A stretch of 64,000 nucleotides of DNA from Pseudomonas khavaziana (GTDB taxonomy: Bacteria; Pseudomonadota; Gammaproteobacteria; Pseudomonadales; Pseudomonadaceae): NCBI RefSeq assembly GCF_019145205.1, contig NZ_JAHSTT010000016.1, positions 1 to 64,000 of the forward strand, in the 5' to 3' direction. A program made the translations under genes and the position numbers. Below are positions 43,136-52,473 of this stretch, in pieces. A model generated the notes under the pieces. That model saw only the letters and a program-made list of their open reading frames with translations, was not told the DNA's origin and did not search any database. Every line of letters starts with the position of its first letter. Positions within the stretch are counted from its first letter, which is position 1.

Positions 43136-43801
43136 ATGCAGACTTCTCATCAGCGGTTGGATCCGCAGCTCATCACCATCCGCCGGCTGTTTCCAAGCCC
43201 GTTGGCCAGCATCCAGGTGCCGGATGCGCATTGGCTCAACGGGGAGCTCAAAGCCCTGATTGCCCAGCGCATGGCCGCCGACACCCGGGGGGCGCAGCGC
43301 AGCAATACCGGCGGCTGGCAGTCCGCCCATGATTTCACGGAGTGGGGCGGGGCAGCCTGCGAGACGCTGGTGAGGTTTGCCACAGAATTCGCCACTCAGC
43401 TGACGGCCGTGCATAGCGAACAATACGGCTTTATCGAGCCCGGTTTCGAATGGAAGATCAATGCCTGGGTGAACGTGAATGAGGCCGGGCACAGCAATGC
43501 ATTGCACGGCCACCCGGGGGCGTTCTGGTCCGGGGTGTATTGGGTCGATGCCGGTGGCCGGGAGGACGACCCGGCGGTGGGCGGAGACCTGGAATTCCTC
43601 GACCCGCGCGGCATGGTGGCCTCGACCTACAACCCGGCTTTGCGAATGAGAGTGGAGGACTGCCTGACAGCCGGGTTCAGCAGTACCTGCGCGGCGGCCA
43701 GCGGTACCTTCGTCATGTTTCCGTCTTGGCTCATGCACTCGGTACGACGCTTTGAAGGCTCGCGGCCGCGGATCTCCATTGCGTTTAACTTTGGCGCATG
43801 A
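43136..43801 (+). CDS. Putative 2OG-Fe(II) oxygenase (TIGR02466 type)
   Basis: About 221 residues. RSNTGGWQSAHDFTEWGGAA, WKINAWVNVNEAGHSNALHG, HPGAFWSGVYWVDAGG, TFVMFPSWLMHSVRRFEGSR and PRISIAFNFGA match the TIGR02466 family. The iron ligands would be the first His of HGHPG-like segment, an acidic residue, and the His of LMHSV. Substrate unknown. Start at 43136 fits the family; the ribosome binding site is weak. Confidence 0.82.
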   Translation: MQTSHQRLDPQLITIRRLFPSPLASIQVPDAHWLNGELKALIAQRMAADTRGAQRSNTGGWQSAHDFTEWGGAACETLVRFATEFATQLTAVHSEQYGFIEPGFEWKINAWVNVNEAGHSNALHGHPGAFWSGVYWVDAGGREDDPAVGGDLEFLDPRGMVASTYNPALRMRVEDCLTAGFSSTCAAASGTFVMFPSWLMHSVRRFEGSRPRISIAFNFGA

Positions 43802-43836
43802 CTGCACTTGGCGCAGGGCGTTAACAACTGACTGCG

Positions 43837-44035
43837 GCCGCTGATCTTCCGCCAGACGACACTGCGTGGCATTGCCGTAGCGCCACGCTCATCGTTCGAC
43901 CGGATGAATGAGTTCCTCAACCAACACGATATCCGCCCTGTTATCGACCGGGTCTATCCGTTTGCACAGGCGCGTGAAGCTTACGAGCACTTGGCCAGGG
44001 GCGCGTTTGGGAAGGTGGTTATCAAGGTGGGTTGA
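43837..44035 (+). pseudogene. Zinc-type alcohol dehydrogenase, C-terminal remnant
   Basis: The frame ending at the TGA at 44035 reads RPLIFRQTTLRGIAVAPRSS, FDRMNEFLNQHDIRPVIDRV, YPFAQAREAYEHLARGAFGK, VVIKVG. This is the last sixth of an NAD(P)-dependent alcohol dehydrogenase (the IRPVID..YPF..A.EAY.HL..G..FGKVVI signature). No start or catalytic domain is present between 43801 and this point. It overlaps the end of the histidine kinase gene on the other strand by 14 bases. Confidence 0.75.
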
Positions 44036-45173
44036 GGATGTCGGGGGCACTGTAGAGGGGAAGCCTCACGCTAAAGACCGTGCCCTGTTCTGCATCCGAG
44101 CTGACTTCGATGGATCCGGCATGGGATGCGACGATTTCCGAGGCGATGAACAGGCCCAGGCCCAATCCTTCTGCGGGGCCATGATCGATTGCCGAGCGCT
44201 GGGAGAAACGGCCCATGGGGTTGAATATGAAGGGCAGCACGTCCTCGGGTATCGCCTCGCCATTGTTGTGTACCGTGAATACCGCGCAATCCTCCAGGGT
44301 TCCCAGCTCGACCTTGATAGGCAGTGTGGTATCCCCATGCTGTACCGCGTTGCTGATAATGTTGGAGAAGACCTGTTCCATTCTGGCGCCATCAAATTTG
44401 CCTGAAACGGCAGCCTTCATGTCGAATACGACATTGGCCTCTGGATGAAACGCCTGGATTTCTTCCACCACCCGCTGGCACAGCGGTGCCAGATCGATAT
44501 CCGCTGTTTTTACCGGGATGCCCGGGCCCATCTGGCAACGTGTCAGGTCAAGCAGATCGCCAACAATCCGGCTCGCTCGGCGCACACTGGTGTACATCTG
44601 GTTGGCAATTTTGGTGTCCCGGGCTCCGGCGTGCTTTGAACGCCTGAGCACGTCGGCTCCCAGCAGGATCGCGCCCAACGGCGTGCGCAGGTCGTGGCCG
44701 AGTATGCCCAGGAACACATTGCGTGACGCCTCGACCGCACGTGAATAGCTGGCGATGGACTCGGCGAGCGCCTGATCGATGGCCTCGTGGAACCGGGTCA
44801 TGTCGTCGACATTGATTGGCGTGCCCTCGTTGACCTGCCTCATCCATTGGCTGACCACACTGGTTCTGAGTGCACGGTATTCCGAGACCATTTGATCAAT
44901 CGTGAAACCGGCCATCAGGCGCGTCATTGCGTGGGTTTCGGCGGCAGTTTCCTGATCATCGGCCGGAATCAGCCCTTGGGCCTTGGCTATTTGTTCTCGC
45001 TTGGTCTGCGTGGTGCGCAAGTCGCTCACGATGGCTCGCAACATCTGCTCGGCATGATCGCGCAGCGCTACGCTATCGAGGTCTGCGCCCGGGGTCTTGA
45101 TGGTTCTGGCGAAATCTTCCCAGGCCTGCAGGATCGGCTCAAGGTGCTCAAGGATGAAGTCGGACAGGCGCAT
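44022..45173 (-). CDS. Sensor histidine kinase with RsbRD-like N-terminus
   Basis: About 383 residues, no membrane segments. Residues 1-150 are a helical RsbRD-type sensory domain (LSDFILEHLEPILQAWEDFA). HisKA follows with the phospho-accepting His in FLGILGHDLRTPLGAILLGA near 165, then HATPase with N-box FSNIISNAVQHGD, VHNNGEAIPEDVLPFIFNPM, and GLGLGLFIASEIVASHAGSI. The ATG at 45173 starts family homology; the longer frame upstream is not protein-like. No response regulator gene is adjacent, so it is an orphan kinase. Confidence 0.85.
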   Translation of the reverse strand: MRLSDFILEHLEPILQAWEDFARTIKTPGADLDSVALRDHAEQMLRAIVSDLRTTQTKREQIAKAQGLIPADDQETAAETHAMTRLMAGFTIDQMVSEYRALRTSVVSQWMRQVNEGTPINVDDMTRFHEAIDQALAESIASYSRAVEASRNVFLGILGHDLRTPLGAILLGADVLRRSKHAGARDTKIANQMYTSVRRASRIVGDLLDLTRCQMGPGIPVKTADIDLAPLCQRVVEEIQAFHPEANVVFDMKAAVSGKFDGARMEQVFSNIISNAVQHGDTTLPIKVELGTLEDCAVFTVHNNGEAIPEDVLPFIFNPMGRFSQRSAIDHGPAEGLGLGLFIASEIVASHAGSIEVSSDAEQGTVFSVRLPLYSAPDILNPP

Positions 45174-45373
45174 GTCTGGAGTCCTGGTAGGAGGCGAGGC
45201 GGGCAGAAAAGCGAGACTGCGCAGGTAAGTGTGAATGTCGGCAGTGTAGGAGGTTGTCCGTTGCTTTAATAGCTCGACCGGTGGCGTGCACTCTGCGGCA
45301 CCTGGCAGGTGGGAAGGCAGCCGCGGTCCAACTGTGGGGGGGACTTGCCCTAATGCCAGCCAGTTAAGGTTTT

Positions 45374-45473
45374 TGTAGGAGCGAGCTTGCTCGCGAAAAA
45401 CCCATAGACGCCGCGTTTGTTCAGGAATCACGCGTTATCGTTGACGTTTTTCGCGAGCAAGCTCGCTCCTACA
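45374..45473. repeat. Perfect 26-bp inverted repeat (long hairpin)
   Basis: GTAGGAGCGAGCTTGCTCGC GAAAAA at 45375-45400 is exactly complementary to 45447-45472. Each arm itself contains the palindrome GAGCGAGCTTGCTCGC-like core. This is a well-known intergenic palindrome class in fluorescent Pseudomonas. It occupies the 359-base gap between the kinase and chemoreceptor genes, which holds no gene; a partial REP core (GTGGGGGGGACTTGCCC) lies at about 45336. Confidence 0.8.
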
Positions 45474-45532
45474 GAGGACACTGACGCTTAACTGACTGCC
45501 ACATCTCGCCCGTGGTATGGCTGGTGCTCTAC

Positions 45533-47026
45533 TTAAGGATGAAACCTGCGCCCCAGCGCATCCAGCCGCACCGCAATCGGCGGTAGGCGTTCGCTGCTGC
45601 GGGCAAGGGTCTCGACGTCGTCGGCGGTGCTCTGGGCGATGTTTTGCACAGACTGCAAGCGTTCGACAATTTCCAGGTTCGCCGAGGTCTGCTCGCGGGT
45701 GGTGGTGACGATGTGGCCGTTGAGTTGATCGATATGGGCAATGTCCTGGCCCACGGCGCGGAGCATGTCCACCGCCAACTGGCTGTCTTCCACACAGCGC
45801 TCCACGCCTTCGCGGCTGGCGTGCATGGCTTCAACGGCCTGGCGACTGCCCTGTTGCAGGCCCTCGATGATGGTCTTGATTTCCTGGGTGGAGAGGGCGG
45901 TGCGCTGGGCCAGGCTGCGCACTTCATCTGCCACCACGGCAAAACCGCGGCCCTGCTCGCCGGCGCGGGCGGCTTCAATGGCGGCGTTGAGGGCCAACAG
46001 GTTGGTCTGGTTGGCGATGCTGTTGATCACCTCCAGCACCGAGCCGATCTGCTCGGCCTGCACGGCCAGGGATTGCACGGTGGATTCAGTGCCGTTGATG
46101 CGTGATGCCAATTGGCTGATTTCATGTTGGGCGCGACCGACGCTTTCCTGGCCGCGGACAATCTGCCGGCTGGCCTGGCCTGCGTGTTCCACCGCTTGTT
46201 CGACCTGCACCGTGATGTGACCGGTGGCGGCTTCCAGGCGCTGCATCGAACCGGTCATCTCGCCGATCTGCGCCAATTGATGGTGCGCGCCTTTTTCCAG
46301 GGTGCCGCTGGCGGTGGCCAGTTCCTGACCGAGTTGCCCCAGGCCGTGGGAATCGCGGGCAACGCCATCGATCAGGTGGGTGAGCTGTTGCAGGAAGTGG
46401 TCGAAACGCGTGGCCAGGGAGACCCGTGACTTGCCTTCGCCTTTGGCCGACTCCACGGTGATCTGCGAGGTGACGGCGAGCATCTTCTCGAGCATTTCCT
46501 GGCTCTCGACCGCTTCGGCCTGGCTATGCACCGCCAGGTAAAGCAGGGCGACGGTTTCCATCACCACGTAGAACGCATGAACGAAGATCATCGTCCAGCC
46601 GCCGTGATGCTCCATCACAAACACCGGAAAACCCTGGTGCTGCAACGCGTGGAATACCAGGTGATGCACAGCGATGGTCAGCGCGGCCACGAGGATCGGC
46701 AGCCAGTCACGGTAGAAGGTCAACACCGCCAGTAACGCGAAGATGCCGAAGTGGGCTTCGATCACCCCATGCGCCTGGTTGATGTGCAGCGCCGCCATCA
46801 CCATCAGGCCGGCGCCCAGTGCGCAGCGCATCACACGGGTGCCGCCGATGACGCGGTAGAGCGCGGTCAGCACCACGCCGGTGCCGCCACCGACGATCAG
46901 CGCCTGTAGCCAGGTGTCATGCCAGAACGCCAAGCCCAGGGAGAATAGCGACATCAGCCAGATCAATGCCAGCATGATGCGGTCGGCCTTGCGGTAGTGC
47001 TCAAGAAAACGGGGGCGGACGGGCAT
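45533..47026 (-). CDS. Methyl-accepting chemotaxis protein with multi-pass membrane sensor
   Basis: About 497 residues. Residues 15-175 contain about six hydrophobic segments (IMLALIWLMSLFSLGLAFWH, LLAVLTFYRDWLPILVAALT, FVHAFYVVMETVALLYLAVH) and no periplasmic ligand domain, so sensing is probably within or at the membrane. The cytoplasmic part has the chemoreceptor hairpin tip INSIANQTNLLALNAAIEAA followed by RAGEQGRGFAVVADEVRSLA. It would relay signals to CheA/CheW. Start has GGAGTAAGAGTGA before ATG. Single gene. Confidence 0.88.
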   Translation of the reverse strand: MPVRPRFLEHYRKADRIMLALIWLMSLFSLGLAFWHDTWLQALIVGGGTGVVLTALYRVIGGTRVMRCALGAGLMVMAALHINQAHGVIEAHFGIFALLAVLTFYRDWLPILVAALTIAVHHLVFHALQHQGFPVFVMEHHGGWTMIFVHAFYVVMETVALLYLAVHSQAEAVESQEMLEKMLAVTSQITVESAKGEGKSRVSLATRFDHFLQQLTHLIDGVARDSHGLGQLGQELATASGTLEKGAHHQLAQIGEMTGSMQRLEAATGHITVQVEQAVEHAGQASRQIVRGQESVGRAQHEISQLASRINGTESTVQSLAVQAEQIGSVLEVINSIANQTNLLALNAAIEAARAGEQGRGFAVVADEVRSLAQRTALSTQEIKTIIEGLQQGSRQAVEAMHASREGVERCVEDSQLAVDMLRAVGQDIAHIDQLNGHIVTTTREQTSANLEIVERLQSVQNIAQSTADDVETLARSSERLPPIAVRLDALGRRFHP

Positions 47027-47171
47027 TCACTCTTACTCCATGAGGGTGGGGTGCCGAGGTCAAGCAAGCACGCGGCGTGCCACGAAGGCCTGCCGCTGTG
47101 GAGTGAAGCAGATATTCGGGATTTTTGCGGTTGCCAACGTTTTATCGGCAGACCTTGTGGGGACTTTAGAA

Positions 47172-47193
47172 CGGCTGCCCGAACAGGCAGCCG
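47172..47193 (-). terminator. Stem-loop after the TonB receptor gene
   Basis: CGGCTGCC and GGCAGCCG form a perfect 8-bp stem with a 6-base loop, 16 bases beyond the receptor stop on the minus strand. The following sequence (TTCTAAAG) has only a short T-rich tract, so efficiency is uncertain. Confidence 0.5.
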
Positions 47194-47208
47194 CAGCAGC
47201 ATGGGCGC

Positions 47209-49362
47209 TTAGAAGCTGTACTTGGCGGTCAGCATCATGTTGCGCGGAGCGCCATAGGAATCACCGCCATAGCTCGCAGAGTCAGCGATGGCCTGGTAGT
47301 ACTTGCGGTCAAAGATGTTGTTGGCGTTGAGCTGCAGGTCCAGGTGCTGGTTGACCCGGTAACCGGCCATCAAGTCGGTGACGGCATAGCCGCCTTGTTT
47401 GAGCCGATATTGGCTGCCATCTGCCAGTGCGATGTCGTTGTACATGCGGCTCTGCCAGGAGATGTTGCCGCCCACACGGAGTTTTTCCAGCGGGCCCTGG
47501 AAGTTGTAGCGGGTGGTCAGCTTGAACAGATGCTCCGGGGTGTCAGTGTCGAACTGCTTGTTGACCTTCTGCGGGTTGGCATCGTCCTTGATGGTGTGGG
47601 TGCGCGCGTAGGTATAACCACCGCCGACCTGCCAGTTCTCAGTCAAGGCGCCTTGCAGTTCGAAGTCGATGCCCTGGCTGCGGATTTCCCCCGAGGCTTG
47701 GTAGCAGGAGGCCTGCGGGCAATCTGGCACGACGATCTGTACGGCGCGGTTTTCCTGGTCGACGCGGAACACCGCCAGGCTCGCATTCAGCGCACCACCC
47801 AGGTATTCGCCCTTGATACCCACTTCATAGTTCTTGCCGACAATCGGCTTGAGCGGGGTCGCGCTGGTGTTCTTTTCCTTCTGCGGTGTGAAGATATCGC
47901 TGTAGCTGACATACACCGAGTGCTGGTCGTCCAGCTCGTAGATCAGGCCGGCGTAGCGGGTGAGGTTACGGGTGACCTTGTAGTCGCCGTCGCCATCGCG
48001 GTTATCGTAGTCGTACCAGTCCAGGCGCCCGCCGAGGATCAGCTTGAGCGGGTCGGCCAGGCTCAGGCGCGTGGTCAGATAGAAGCCGTCCTGGGTGGTG
48101 ACGTCGCGCGCGTTGTTGGTGTGGACGAAATTCGGCTTGCCGGCATTGAGCGGCCAGTTCATGTCGTACGGGCTGTAGTTGTGAGTGGTCATGTCGTAGA
48201 TACGCTTGCTGGCGCCCACCACCAGTTCGTGGGTGCGCCCGAATGCCTGGAACGGGCCGCTGGCAAAGGCGTCGAGACCCGCCTGGTTTTCATCATAAGT
48301 GGCTTGGTACACCGTGCGGGCCAGGGTGTTGTTGGTCCAGCGCGACTGGTAGGAACCGGAAAACAACGCATCCTGTTCGGAATAATTGGCGTTGACCTGC
48401 AGGTTCCAGTCATTGGCCAGGCGCTGGCGCAGCTCGGCAAATACCGTGTTGATTTCCTGGTCCTTGTTTTCCCAGTCGGTGCCCGGGTTGTAGGAGCGCG
48501 ACAGGTTCAGGTGGTGGCCGTCCTGGCCGATCATCGACGAGCCCCAGAAGTAGTTGGTCTTGTCTTTCTGGTTCGAGAAACCGAGGGTCAGGCTGGTGTC
48601 TTCGCTCAGGTCGGCTTCGGTCACCGCATAGAACAGGCCGTGATCCTGCTCGGCGTTATCGATGAAACTGTTGGCATCGCGGTAGGAGGTCACGACCCGG
48701 CCGCGCCAGGTACCACTGTCATTGAGCGGGCTGGAGGCATCAAGCTCGCCGCGGTAGTCATCCCAACTGCCGGCGGCGCCGGTCAGGGTGACTTTCTGCT
48801 CATACAAAGGCCGCTTGCGAATCAGGTTGATGGCCGCCGATGGGTTGCCTGCGCCGGTGACCAGGCCGGTAGCGCCGCGCACCACCTCGACGCGGTCGAA
48901 CATCGCCAGGTTCGGCTGGGCGCCCACCGAAACGCCGTTATAGCCGCTGGGGATACCGTCATACATGAGGTTGTCGATATCGAAACCGCGTGCAGTAAAG
49001 GCTTGGCGGCCAGGGCCATTGGAGTAGTTCAGGAACAGCCCAGGCGTAGCATTGACCACATCATTGATGCTGGTCATCGCCTGGTCATCCATGCGCTGGC
49101 GGGTTATCACGGTCACGGCTTGCGGGGTTTCCCGCAGGGTCAGGGGAAGCTTGGTCGCGGTGCTCATCGAGCCGGTGGTGTACGACTCGGTGCCTTCGGT
49201 GGTTTGACCCAGCTGTTGACCGGAGACCTGGGTGGCGCCCAGTTCAATGGTGGCCGGTGCTTCGGCATCGGCGGCCAGGGCCGCGTGCGAGGTTGCCAGG
49301 CAGATAGCAATTGCCATCAAGCTGGGTGAAAAAACGTTGCCGCCGCGTTGTTGCACAAACAT
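47209..49362 (-). CDS. TonB-dependent siderophore receptor
   Basis: About 717 residues. A signal peptide (MAIAICLATSHAALA) is followed by a plug domain (LRETPQAVTVITRQRMDDQA, INDVVNATPGLFLNYSNGPG, FTARGFDIDNLMYDGIPSGY, VEVVRGATGLVTGAGNPSAA) and a beta-barrel ending APRNMMLTAKYSF with terminal Phe. There is no N-terminal signalling (STN) domain, so it is not a sigma-factor-coupled transducer. The plug matches hydroxamate-type siderophore receptors; the exact siderophore is not identifiable. The ATG at 49362 has GGGGAGCCC upstream, and a Fur-box-like site lies beyond it. Confidence 0.9.
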   Translation of the reverse strand: MFVQQRGGNVFSPSLMAIAICLATSHAALAADAEAPATIELGATQVSGQQLGQTTEGTESYTTGSMSTATKLPLTLRETPQAVTVITRQRMDDQAMTSINDVVNATPGLFLNYSNGPGRQAFTARGFDIDNLMYDGIPSGYNGVSVGAQPNLAMFDRVEVVRGATGLVTGAGNPSAAINLIRKRPLYEQKVTLTGAAGSWDDYRGELDASSPLNDSGTWRGRVVTSYRDANSFIDNAEQDHGLFYAVTEADLSEDTSLTLGFSNQKDKTNYFWGSSMIGQDGHHLNLSRSYNPGTDWENKDQEINTVFAELRQRLANDWNLQVNANYSEQDALFSGSYQSRWTNNTLARTVYQATYDENQAGLDAFASGPFQAFGRTHELVVGASKRIYDMTTHNYSPYDMNWPLNAGKPNFVHTNNARDVTTQDGFYLTTRLSLADPLKLILGGRLDWYDYDNRDGDGDYKVTRNLTRYAGLIYELDDQHSVYVSYSDIFTPQKEKNTSATPLKPIVGKNYEVGIKGEYLGGALNASLAVFRVDQENRAVQIVVPDCPQASCYQASGEIRSQGIDFELQGALTENWQVGGGYTYARTHTIKDDANPQKVNKQFDTDTPEHLFKLTTRYNFQGPLEKLRVGGNISWQSRMYNDIALADGSQYRLKQGGYAVTDLMAGYRVNQHLDLQLNANNIFDRKYYQAIADSASYGGDSYGAPRNMMLTAKYSF

Positions 49363-49406
49363 TGTTATAGGGCTCCCCAGAGGCCATCCGTGGCGAACAA
49401 TAAATC

Positions 49407-49425
49407 TGTTGATAATTATTCGCAT
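49407..49425 (-). promoter_or_regulatory. Fur-box-like site
   Basis: On the minus strand the sequence reads ATGCGAATAATTATCAACA, close to the Fur 7-1-7 pattern (TGATAAT-x-ATTATCA). It lies about 45-63 bases upstream of the receptor start, as expected for iron repression. Confidence 0.6.
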
Positions 49426-49612
49426 CAGTGTGGCAGATTGAATCCGTAGGAAAAAGCCTTGGGGAAGAATTAGTTAACGAAATTTTCCATAGGTTGCGGG
49501 CAGGCGTTTAGCCATTATTTGATGCCCGCCGGGTTTCTCCGGCGAGGCATCGTTCTGCAGTTTCCGAGCGTTCAGGGGGCCAACTTGGTAGAAATAGTTG
49601 TGCAAGGGTTAT

Positions 49613-49645
49613 GTACCGCAGTGGCTCTCGTACACACTGCGGTAC
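49613..49645 (-). terminator. Stem-loop after the autotransporter gene
   Basis: GTACCGCAGTG and CACTGCGGTAC are perfectly complementary (11 bp, 11-base loop), 11 bases past the autotransporter stop. No T run follows. The rest of 49426-49655 holds a smaller hairpin (CGCCGG-6-CCGGCG near 49530-49550) and no gene. Confidence 0.5.
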
Positions 49646-49655
49646 AAAGATCGCC

Positions 49656-52223
49656 TCAGAACGCCATTCTCAGGCCGAACGTGCCCTGGCGGCCGCGGAG
49701 CATATTGCTGTCCAGATTCTTTTCGGTGCCGATCTCACCATACAGGCTCACACCCTGCGCAACTTCCAGGGTAGCGCCAAGGCTGACATCCACCGTGGTG
49801 GATTTCTGCTCGGTGTCGATACGGGTTTCATGGTTGAACAACACGCTGTTGTCTCCAGCGCTGGCGTGCCAGACATTTGCCCTTACATAGGGTTGCAGTG
49901 GCATGCCGTTGACCAGGTAGTCGCCGCGCAGGCGCACACCCAGGCGCGTGGTGACGTTGGTATCAGCATCATAGGAGATGTCTGAAATCCCATCGTTCTG
50001 GCTATCCAGCTTGGTTTTGCCGACGATCAACTGTGCCTGCGGTTCCACCACCCAGTTGGCGCTCACGGCCAGCGGCAAGCCGACTTCGGCGGAGGCGGTG
50101 ACGTTATGCCCGCGGGTTTTGGTCTTCACGCCCTGGTCCGACTCGCTGTTGCCATCAAAGCGAGTACCCATAATCATCAAATCGAGGTAAGCCCGGTTGG
50201 CGCTGAGCAGCGTCCAGTAGACCCCCAGGCTGTCGCCGCGCAACGTGGTCTTGCCGGCATCCTTGTCCTCCCAGCCGCCGTTGAAGCCTTTCACATTGCC
50301 CTTGAGGCGGCTATGACCGACGAAAAACCCGAGGCGCTGCAGCAGGCCGTTGTCCAGGCTGCTGGCGAACACATCGGTGCCCACTTGGAAGCCTGTCAGC
50401 GAACCATCCAGGGTAGGGCTGACCGTACCAGTGAAACTCTGGCGGCTGCTGTTGCCGTAGACCCGGCCCCAACCGGCCGGCAAGGCGCCGGTTTGCTGCT
50501 GGCGGCTTTGATCGCCCATACGCTCGTGATAAGTACCGAGCATGCCCTGCACGATTTGCTGGGCGGCGGGAAACAGCGCAGCGTACAGCGGTACTTCGGG
50601 ACGATAGATCGGCACCTCCTTGTCAGTCGGGCCAGGCAGAGGCGGGGTTCCTTCCACCGGTTCCGGCGCTGGGATGGTGGGTACTTCAGGGTCAGGGTTG
50701 GGCAGCGGAGCGGGCGGCGTAGTGGAGCGCAGGTAGAAGTTCTCTGCCGTTCCAGGGGTGACCCCGCCTTTGTACAGATAGTAGTCATACGCGCCGGCGC
50801 TTACCCTGTTGCCCAAGGTAAACGCGCTTTCAGGTCCGCTGGCGCCATTAAGCGCTTGCACTACCAGGATGCCGTCTCGCACTGTCGCTGCACCCGCGCC
50901 CCCAAGGTTGTTGATCAGCACACCGGTATTGCCTGCGTATGTACCGTTGCTGACCACCAGTTTGTCGCTGGCCGAGTCGTCTGCCCCCAGCACGGTTTGT
51001 AACGCCAGGCGCCCGCCGTTGCCGGTGTAATTGCCGTTGATAGTCAAGGTGTCGCTGGCGGTGGAGCTGGCGGTGGTCATGTCGAGGGTGCCGCTGTTGG
51101 TCACATTGACCAGTTGGCCGGCGGTGAACGGGTCGATGCTGCCTGTGCCGACCAGCAGTGCACTGCTGCCATCGATGGACAGGGCACCGGTGCCGGTCGC
51201 GCTGTCTCCCAGCTTCAACGTGCCGCCGAGGGTCATTTGCGAGCCGTTGTCCAGGCGGATGTTTTCCCACTGGGTGAAGAGGGCGGGGTCACCGACCTTG
51301 GTGTTGTCCAGAGTCAGGGTATCGATGCCCAGGCCCCCATCCAACAATTGCGTCGCAGCCACCTGCGCTGCTGCCAGCCCCTGAAGCAATGCGGTGTCGT
51401 CGCCTTCCCCCATCAGCACGGAGGAATGCAGGTTGCCGCCGGACCAGACCAAGTCATCATTGCCAAAGCTGAGCAACAACTGCCCGTTGACGGTACCACC
51501 GGAGATGATCACTTGATCGTCGCCGCCGCTGACGCTGATATTGCCGCCGACGAAGGCATCATTCGAGATCAGGACAGTGTCCCGGCCGAAGCCGGTCACC
51601 AGGTTGCCGATGATCCTGCCGCCAGACATATCGAAACGATTGTCATCGAGTTTCATGTTGACCCGGCCAATGGTGCCGCCGGTCATTGTCGCTTCGTCCC
51701 CGTCCTCGAAAGCGCCGGTGATCGTACCGCCGCTCATGGAGAAAACGTCCAGCCCGTCACCTTGTTCCAGTGAGGCGATGGTGCCGCCGCTCATGGCAAA
51801 ACGGTCGATGCCTGCCCCCTGGGTGACTTTACCTGCCTGGCCACCGGAAATCTGCACGACATCGGCGCCCGAGCCCTGGCTGACCGACCCGGTGATACTG
51901 CCCAGGTTGAGCCGGAAAATATTATTGCCGTCGCCTTGGTCGAGGCTGCCATCGATCCCGGCGCTCGGGCCGTTCACATCGACCAGATCATTGCCGCCCA
52001 CGTACACCACATTTCCGCTCACTCTGCCGGTTGCGGTGATTTCAAGGGTGTTATCGCCGCCGGTATCGCTAAAGCCCGGCGCGGTGGCGCTGTCACACGT
52101 GGAGGTGTCGCTGCCTGGCGTGTTGTTAATGGTGCACGCCCCATACGAGGCCAGCGGCCAGGCCGCCAGTACCATTGCTGAGGCAATGCCTGAGTACAAC
52201 AGAGAAGTGATCCGTGTGCGCAT
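49656..52223 (-). CDS. Autotransporter (type Va) with repeat passenger
   Basis: About 855 residues. Signal peptide MRTRITSLLYSGIASAMVLA then AWPLASYGA. Residues about 45-290 are about twelve imperfect 19-21-residue repeats of the form G-x-G-x-D-x(4)-S-G-G-x-I-x-G (for example GDGLDVFSMSGGTITGAFED and GSGADVVQISGGQAGKVTQ). A pertactin-like central passenger follows (LTINGNYTGNGGRLALQTVL), then a Pro-rich linker near 540-565, and a beta-barrel from about 590 (WGRVYGNSSRQSFTG) to the terminal GTFGLRMAF. Outer-membrane surface exposure is expected; function unknown. Confidence 0.88.
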   Translation of the reverse strand: MRTRITSLLYSGIASAMVLAAWPLASYGACTINNTPGSDTSTCDSATAPGFSDTGGDNTLEITATGRVSGNVVYVGGNDLVDVNGPSAGIDGSLDQGDGNNIFRLNLGSITGSVSQGSGADVVQISGGQAGKVTQGAGIDRFAMSGGTIASLEQGDGLDVFSMSGGTITGAFEDGDEATMTGGTIGRVNMKLDDNRFDMSGGRIIGNLVTGFGRDTVLISNDAFVGGNISVSGGDDQVIISGGTVNGQLLLSFGNDDLVWSGGNLHSSVLMGEGDDTALLQGLAAAQVAATQLLDGGLGIDTLTLDNTKVGDPALFTQWENIRLDNGSQMTLGGTLKLGDSATGTGALSIDGSSALLVGTGSIDPFTAGQLVNVTNSGTLDMTTASSTASDTLTINGNYTGNGGRLALQTVLGADDSASDKLVVSNGTYAGNTGVLINNLGGAGAATVRDGILVVQALNGASGPESAFTLGNRVSAGAYDYYLYKGGVTPGTAENFYLRSTTPPAPLPNPDPEVPTIPAPEPVEGTPPLPGPTDKEVPIYRPEVPLYAALFPAAQQIVQGMLGTYHERMGDQSRQQQTGALPAGWGRVYGNSSRQSFTGTVSPTLDGSLTGFQVGTDVFASSLDNGLLQRLGFFVGHSRLKGNVKGFNGGWEDKDAGKTTLRGDSLGVYWTLLSANRAYLDLMIMGTRFDGNSESDQGVKTKTRGHNVTASAEVGLPLAVSANWVVEPQAQLIVGKTKLDSQNDGISDISYDADTNVTTRLGVRLRGDYLVNGMPLQPYVRANVWHASAGDNSVLFNHETRIDTEQKSTTVDVSLGATLEVAQGVSLYGEIGTEKNLDSNMLRGRQGTFGLRMAF

Positions 52224-52473
52224 GGTCGGTCCTCGCTTGAGCACAATGATGTCCCAGCACCTGGCACACCAGGCGCGGTTCAAAACCATGGCAACGACGA
52301 ACGCGATACGGATCAGGAACTACGAGTTACCTGCATCTGAAAACACCGGCCAATGTAAGGGGTTGGCATGGCTTTCTCGACTGCACCTTAACCTGTGCAG
52401 GACTTTTTGCACCTTAGCGGTAGATTTGATCGGCTGCTACTGTAAGAAATAACAGGTATAGACGAGTCGGCGC

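Noticed and set aside
47344..49329. Long open frame antisense to the TonB receptor gene
   Set aside because: Mirror of a well-supported receptor gene; the composition is Val/Ala/Gly-rich as expected of a shadow frame.
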